Positions 59,666-64,000 of a stretch of 64,000 bases of DNA are shown in pieces. Position 1 is the first letter of the stretch. Each line of letters starts with the position of its first letter. The notes beneath the pieces were generated by a model that was not told where the DNA came from, did no database searches, and saw only the letters and a list, made by a program, of their open reading frames with translations. The translations under genes were made by a program, and so were the position numbers. This DNA comes from Paracidovorax oryzae ATCC 19882 (GTDB lineage: Bacteria > Pseudomonadota > Gammaproteobacteria > Burkholderiales > Burkholderiaceae_C): NCBI RefSeq assembly GCF_000687165.1, contig NZ_JMKU01000002.1, positions 186,001 through 250,000 on the forward strand, given 5' to 3'.

Positions 59666-59705
59666 GAAAGTGCGCGCCGTGCGCGCACGAGGGGCAATCG
59701 GTGCC

Positions 59706-61901
59706 TCAGGCCGCCTTGAGCAGCGGCGCGGGCTGGCGGAACGGGCCGCCGTTCTTCAGCTGGGTGGCGTGCATCCAGGCGCGGCGCAGCACGGGCGGCG
59801 ACCAGGCCTCTTCGGGGATCAGCAGCAGGCGCTGGGCGCGCAGGGTGCGGCCGAGGGCGATCTGGCTGGACAGCACGACCAGGGGAATGGCCATCACCAG
59901 CGGCAGGCCCACGGGCATCAGCCAGACCAGCGCGGTGGGGTCGATCAGCGCAACACCCACGCCCAGCAGGGCGATCACGAGGCTCATCGGGGCCAGCTGG
60001 CGCAGGGCGTCCTTCCAGGGCACGGCATTGGCTTCGCGGGGAGGCGACTTCCAGTCGAGCTTGATGCCGGTCAGGGCGACGATCACGAAGAGCGAGTGGC
60101 CGAGCATGCGGATGGGCGCCTGCAGGATGGCCATGGCGCTTTCCAGGGCGGCGCTCTTGAACACGCTGGCCGTGCCGCCGTATTGCTTCTGCTCGCCCTT
60201 CATGAGGATGGCGGCCACGCCCAGCACGCGGGGCAGGAACAGCATGCACAGCGTCCACGCCCACAGGGCCATCAGTTCGCCGGGCAGCACGTTCCAGTCG
60301 GCCACGAGGCGGGCGCCGGACAGCCACAGCACGGTGCCGAAGGTGATGAAGGCCAGCCACAGGGGGGCCGAGAGATAGGCCATGGCGCCGGTCACGAACA
60401 TGGCGCGGTGCACGGGGTGGATGCCGGGCTCGGCCATCAGGCGGGCGTTCTGCAGGTTGCCCTGGCACCAGCGGCGGTCGCGCTGCAGTTCGGACAGCAG
60501 GTCCGGCGGCTGCTGCTCATAGCTGCCCACCAGGTCGGACACCAGCCACACGTGGTAGCCGGCGCGGCGCATCAGCGCGGCCTCGACGAAGTCGTGGCTC
60601 ATGATGCCGCCGCTCATGCCGCCCGTGCCCTTGATGGGGGCCAGGGCGCAGTGGTCCATGAAGGGCTTCACGCGGATGATGGCGTTGTGGCCCCAGTAGT
60701 GGGATTCGCCGAGCTGCCAGAACTGCATGCCCAGCGTGAACAGCCGGCCGGTGACGCGCGAGGCGAACTGCTGGGCACGGGCGTGCAGCGTGACGTGGCC
60801 GATGGCCTGCGTGGCGGTCTGGATGATGCCGGCGCGCGGATGGGCTTCCATGAGCTTGGCCATGGAGACGATGCAGTCGCCGCTCATCACGCTGTCGGCG
60901 TCGAGGACCACCATGTACTTGTAGTCCTTGCCCCAGCGGCGGCAGAAATCGGCCACGTTGCCGGCCTTGCGGTGGCTGCGGCGGGTGCGCAGGCGGTAAT
61001 ACACCTCGACATGCGGCTGGTTGGCGTTGGCCGCCAGCACGGCACGCAGTTCTTCCCAGGCGGCGCGCTCGGCGGCGGCGATCTCGGGGTCGTAGCTGTC
61101 GGAGAGCACGAAGACGTCGAAGGTCTTCGCATGGCCCGTGGCGGCCACCGATTCGCAGGTGGCGCGCAGGCCGGCGAACACCGTGGCCACGTCTTCATTG
61201 CAGATGGGCATGATGATCGCGGTGCGGGCGTCGGGGCTCAGCACGTCGTTGCGGACGCTTTTCGCCGACAGGGCGTGGCGGTCGCCGCGCAGCATCACCC
61301 AGAAGCCCATCATGGCCGTGAGGAAGCCGGTCACCACCCAGGTGGAGAGCAGGGCGAACAGGGCAAGCTGGCCGTATTCTAGCCAGGCGCTGTCATAGCT
61401 GGGCTGCACGCCGGCGAAGAGCGTGGTGGCCAGGGCGCTGGTGGCGAGGGCCAGCAGCAGGAAGATGTTGCGGCGCTGGCGGGCGGCGCGCTCCCAGGGC
61501 TCCTGCGGCGCGGCGGGTGCCGTGCCGGGGGAGGCCTTGCGGCCGTTGAGGCGCATCAGCACGGCGGTGCCGATGCTGTTCCAGAAGCCGCGCCAGGGCA
61601 GCGGCGCCATGGAGCCGCGGTGCACGGGCGGTGCGGTGAGCGAATTGGGATGGCGGTCTTCGCGCAGGGTGCTGCGCGACGACTCCACCGGTCGGGGGTA
61701 GCGTGCGCCACGGCGCGCCACCACGGCGGGAGCGGGCGTGCCCGCGATCTTGCGGGGGGCGGCTTCCGGTCGGGAGGATAGGGATTCCATGGTTGTGCTC
61801 ACTCGGTTGTGGTGTTCCAGGACGACAGGTGCGTAACCCTCTCGCGAACGCGTTGCGGCCGGTGTCGGCGCAGCGCTGGAGGGGGAGTAGGCCTGTTGCA
61901 T
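59706..61901 (-). CDS. opgH: OpgH (MdoH), osmoregulated periplasmic glucan glucosyltransferase
   Basis: A 731-aa inner-membrane GT2 enzyme that polymerises UDP-glucose into periplasmic glucans. About seven membrane helices flank a large cytosolic catalytic domain with IIMPICNEDVATVFAGLRA, VVLDADSVMSGD and the QRDRRWCQGN signature. The N-terminal ~110 residues are Arg/Pro/Ser-rich. The start may instead be at 61790 (MESLSSRP), since neither site has a strong ribosome binding site. opgG, usually just upstream in an operon, is absent here; a regulator lies there instead. Confidence 0.9.
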   Translation of the reverse strand: MQQAYSPSSAAPTPAATRSREGYAPVVLEHHNRVSTTMESLSSRPEAAPRKIAGTPAPAVVARRGARYPRPVESSRSTLREDRHPNSLTAPPVHRGSMAPLPWRGFWNSIGTAVLMRLNGRKASPGTAPAAPQEPWERAARQRRNIFLLLALATSALATTLFAGVQPSYDSAWLEYGQLALFALLSTWVVTGFLTAMMGFWVMLRGDRHALSAKSVRNDVLSPDARTAIIMPICNEDVATVFAGLRATCESVAATGHAKTFDVFVLSDSYDPEIAAAERAAWEELRAVLAANANQPHVEVYYRLRTRRSHRKAGNVADFCRRWGKDYKYMVVLDADSVMSGDCIVSMAKLMEAHPRAGIIQTATQAIGHVTLHARAQQFASRVTGRLFTLGMQFWQLGESHYWGHNAIIRVKPFMDHCALAPIKGTGGMSGGIMSHDFVEAALMRRAGYHVWLVSDLVGSYEQQPPDLLSELQRDRRWCQGNLQNARLMAEPGIHPVHRAMFVTGAMAYLSAPLWLAFITFGTVLWLSGARLVADWNVLPGELMALWAWTLCMLFLPRVLGVAAILMKGEQKQYGGTASVFKSAALESAMAILQAPIRMLGHSLFVIVALTGIKLDWKSPPREANAVPWKDALRQLAPMSLVIALLGVGVALIDPTALVWLMPVGLPLVMAIPLVVLSSQIALGRTLRAQRLLLIPEEAWSPPVLRRAWMHATQLKNGGPFRQPAPLLKAA

Positions 61902-61932
61902 GCGAACAATAGGGCAAACCCTGTGCCAGCTT

Positions 61933-62086
61933 GGAAAAATCCTTGTGAATCAAGGACTTATGACCGAGAAACCATGTAAGTAGTTGTGCGGAGGGCCGGG
62001 AGGGCCCCAAAACCCCGCTTTTTGTCGCAAACCAGCGACCATCAAGGCCGATGGAAATGGAAATCCTTTATGAATCAACGGCTTAT
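61933..62086. repeat. pair of imperfect direct repeats between opgH and the glrR-like gene
   Basis: GGAAAAATCCTTGTGAATCA (from 61933, on to 61961) and GGAAATCCTTTATGAATCAA (from 62059, on to 62086) share about 24 of 28 positions. Copy 1 is in the opgH upstream region; copy 2 includes the glrR stop codon. Both are A+T-rich. They could be operators of one regulator or remnants of a small duplication. Confidence 0.5.
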
Positions 62087-63498
62087 TCTTGTCGCTCTTC
62101 GGCGACATCGTCTGGCGGGGCCCCGTCGCTCTTGAACTGGCCCGGCGTCAGCGCGTGCTTTTGCAGCAGGCGGTAGAACTCGGTCCGGTTGCGCTGCGCC
62201 AGCCGCGCGGCGTCGGCCACGTTGCCGTCGGTCATCTTCAGCAGGTCCACCAGGTATTCGCGCTCGAAACGCTGGCGCGCCTCGGTGAAGCTCAGCACCT
62301 GCGCGGTGGGTGTGCGCAGCGCGCGCTGCACGAGGCCCAGCGGCACCAGGGGCGTGGTGGAGAGCGCGCAGGCCTGCTCCACCACGTTGTAGAGCTGCCG
62401 CACGTTGCCGGGCCAGGGCGCCGCCGTGAGGGCCTTGAGCGCTTCCGGCGAAAAGCCCGACAGGCGCTTGTCGTACTTGCGCGCCAGCTGGTCGAGGAAG
62501 TGGTTGGCCAGCAGCGGGATGTCCTCGCGGCGGTCGGCCAGCGTGGGCAGCGTCAGCGTGACCACGTTGAGCCGGTAGTAGAGGTCTTCGCGGAACTGGC
62601 CGGTGGCCATGGCGGCCTCCAGGTCGCGGTGCGTGGCGGAGACGATGCGCACGTTCACCGGCGTGGCCTGGCTCGCGCCGACGGGGCGCACGGCCCGCTC
62701 CTGCAGCACCCGCAGCAGCTTGACCTGCAGCGCGGGCGGCATGTCGCCGATTTCGTCGAGCAGCAGCGTGCCGCCGTCGGCCGCCTGGAACAGGCCCTTG
62801 TGGTTGCTGTGCGCGTCGGTGAAGGCGCCCTTCATGTGGCCGAACAGCTCGGACTCCAGCAGGGCTTCGGGGATGGCGCCGCAATTGACGGCCACGAAGG
62901 GCCGCGCCGCGCGCGGACTGGCCCGGTGGATGGCGCGTGCCAGCAGTTCCTTGCCGGTGCCGCTGTCGCCCAGCAGCAGCACGCTGGCGTCCGACTGCGC
63001 CACCATGCGGGCCTCGGCGAGCAGGTCGGCCATGCGGTTGGAGCGGCTCACGATCTCGGCGCGCCAGGTGCTGTCGGCCTGGGGCGTGCGGGTGGCGGGC
63101 GCGCTCAGCGCCAGGGCCTGCGCGATCTTGTCGAGCAGGTCCTTGGCGTCGTAGGGCTTGGTGAGGTAGGTGAACACGCCGCGCGCCGTGGCCTCGACGG
63201 CGTCGGGGATGGTGCCGTGCGCGGTGAGCAGGATCACGGGCAGCGAAGGGTGGCGCGAACGCACCTCGTCGAACAGGGCCAGGCCGTCGCGGCCGGGCAG
63301 GCGCACGTCGCTCAGCACGAGCTGCGGGCGGCTGGTCTCCAGCTGGGCGAGCGCGGCTTCGGCGGACGGGACCGCGGTGATTTCATAGCCGGCCGCGTTC
63401 AGGCGCAGCGACAGCAGCCGCAGCATGTCGGCATCGTCGTCCACAACGAGGATGCGTGGGCGGGGCGCGGAGGGTTTCGTCGGGGGCGTGGCGGGCAT
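62083..63498 (-). CDS. glrR: GlrR/QseF-type sigma54 response regulator
   Basis: A 471-aa activator. The receiver has D64 in VLSDVRLPGRDG. The AAA+ domain has Walker A GDSGTGKE, the sigma54 loop as GAFTDA (in KGAFTDAHSNHKGLF), and GGTLLLDEIGDMPP. A helix-turn-helix region (KMTDGNVADAARLAQRNRTE) ends it. The Asn-rich SNHKGLFQAADG block and the neighbouring QseG-like gene match the glrK-qseG-glrR locus of E. coli. The start at 63498 is preferred over one 27 codons upstream. Its targets here are unknown. Confidence 0.85.
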   Translation of the reverse strand: MPATPPTKPSAPRPRILVVDDDADMLRLLSLRLNAAGYEITAVPSAEAALAQLETSRPQLVLSDVRLPGRDGLALFDEVRSRHPSLPVILLTAHGTIPDAVEATARGVFTYLTKPYDAKDLLDKIAQALALSAPATRTPQADSTWRAEIVSRSNRMADLLAEARMVAQSDASVLLLGDSGTGKELLARAIHRASPRAARPFVAVNCGAIPEALLESELFGHMKGAFTDAHSNHKGLFQAADGGTLLLDEIGDMPPALQVKLLRVLQERAVRPVGASQATPVNVRIVSATHRDLEAAMATGQFREDLYYRLNVVTLTLPTLADRREDIPLLANHFLDQLARKYDKRLSGFSPEALKALTAAPWPGNVRQLYNVVEQACALSTTPLVPLGLVQRALRTPTAQVLSFTEARQRFEREYLVDLLKMTDGNVADAARLAQRNRTEFYRLLQKHALTPGQFKSDGAPPDDVAEERQE

Positions 63499-63511
63499 GC
63501 TCGGGGCCGGT

Positions 63512-64000
63512 TCAGCGGGGGGATTCGGTCGGTGCGGGGTGCGCGGCCCGGCCGTTGCCGGGGGCGCCCGGGCGCGCATTGAGGCTGCGCTCGATGGCGC
63601 GCATGGCCTCCAGTCGCTCGTTCAGCTGGTCGATGCGGCGCTGCCCGTCCTTGAGCTGCTGCGACTGGCGGTCCAGCTGGTCTTCCAGCCGGCGCTGCTG
63701 GAGCAGTCGGTTCTCGAGCAGCCGTGCCAGCGGCTGCAGCGACGTTGCGGCCGGCCGGCTGTCGGACAGCAGCTTCTGCACCAGGCCCAGCGAGCGCGCG
63801 GTGTCGGCCGGCTGCCGCGTCTGCAGCAGCACCAGGGCCAGCTGGAACGACCTTTCCGGCGGGCTGCCGGCGTTGGCCTGGGCGTCCGACAGGCGGGCGA
63901 TCTCGGCCATGAGTTCGGGCGGCGGCAGGCTGCGGACACGGTCGGCGTACAGCAGCATCTGTCGCGGCAGCGAGGTGGCGGGGCGTGCGGACTCGGCGGT
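63512..64000 (-). CDS. QseG/YfhG-like protein (5' end outside the window)
   Basis: The frame stays open to the window edge; 162 codons are visible. The sequence is helical, with TPR-like LALVLLQTRQPADTARSLG and a coiled-coil stretch rich in Leu, Gln and Arg (about LENRLLQQRRLEDQLDRQS) near the end. In the glr locus, an outer-membrane lipoprotein QseG lies between kinase and regulator, in this order. The N-terminal lipobox is not visible, so the call rests on position and the coiled coil. Confidence 0.6.
   Translation of the reverse strand, partial: TAESARPATSLPRQMLLYADRVRSLPPPELMAEIARLSDAQANAGSPPERSFQLALVLLQTRQPADTARSLGLVQKLLSDSRPAATSLQPLARLLENRLLQQRRLEDQLDRQSQQLKDGQRRIDQLNERLEAMRAIERSLNARPGAPGNGRAAHPAPTESPR

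Overview
This 64 kb window is ordinary chromosomal DNA of very high G+C content from a betaproteobacterium of the order Burkholderiales. Gene order and protein sequences fit the Comamonadaceae, and an Acidovorax-type genome is most likely. I see no rRNA, tRNA, prophage, insertion sequence, plasmid or CRISPR signal. Genes are tightly packed, many overlap by ATGA or GTGA, and almost all have a recognisable housekeeping, envelope or regulatory family.

Layout. 1-10.5 kb: the distal half of the division and cell wall (dcw) cluster, mraY(end)-murD-ftsW-murG-murC-ddl-ftsQ-ftsA-ftsZ, closed by a clear terminator, then lpxC and a tiny membrane protein. 11.8-13.9 kb: a sigma70-type promoter, a TPP riboswitch and thiC. 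14-17.6 kb: two divergently transcribed chemoreceptors. 17.7-20.7 kb: an RcnB-like periplasmic protein, then ruvC, a CdsA-like protein and a PlsC-like acyltransferase on the minus strand. 20.9-24.1 kb: a small catabolic island (TTT/Bug binding protein, cupin, HpaI-type aldolase, IclR regulator). 24.2-28.8 kb (minus): RNase II/R-family protein, TonB-like protein, aroE, mtgA. 28.9-35.4 kb: PglL-like O-glycan ligase, YqiA-like esterase, rodA, amidase, tldD. 35.6-41 kb: a membrane protein, an unknown protein, an aromatic-rich leader peptide with attenuator in front of a DAHP synthase, and mpl. 41-47.8 kb: a thioredoxin-like protein, accB-accC, prmA, a DUF3426 zinc-ribbon protein and a PfkB kinase. 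47.9-53 kb (minus): a histone H1-like protein and nrdA-nrdB behind two NrdR boxes. 53.2-58.1 kb (minus): ccsA-like, PP0621-like, pilS, pilR, ampD. 58.2-64 kb: ffh, opgH, a GlrR/QseF-type regulator and a truncated QseG-like gene at the edge.

How the genes work together. Peptidoglycan is the dominant theme. Precursor synthesis (mraY, murD, murG, murC, ddl), septal and lateral polymerisation (ftsW, rodA, mtgA) and recycling (ampD, mpl) all lie here, next to division (ftsQAZ) and envelope lipid genes (lpxC, cdsA-like, plsC-like, accBC). Nucleotide supply (nrdAB) and the aromatic pathway (aroG, aroE) are also present.

Most unusual signals. (1) Two related mini-insertions, in ftsW-murG and accB-accC, each duplicating a gene end and carrying a short translationally coupled reading frame with a GCCA-loop hairpin. 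(2) An FYFW-rich leader peptide plus terminator upstream of aroG. (3) At least nine genes or leader ORFs whose -10-like hexamer lies 6-9 nt before the start codon, which predicts leaderless mRNAs. (4) Ala/Pro-rich additions in MurD and in the PlsC-like protein. All functional names are from sequence reading only; no database search was run.
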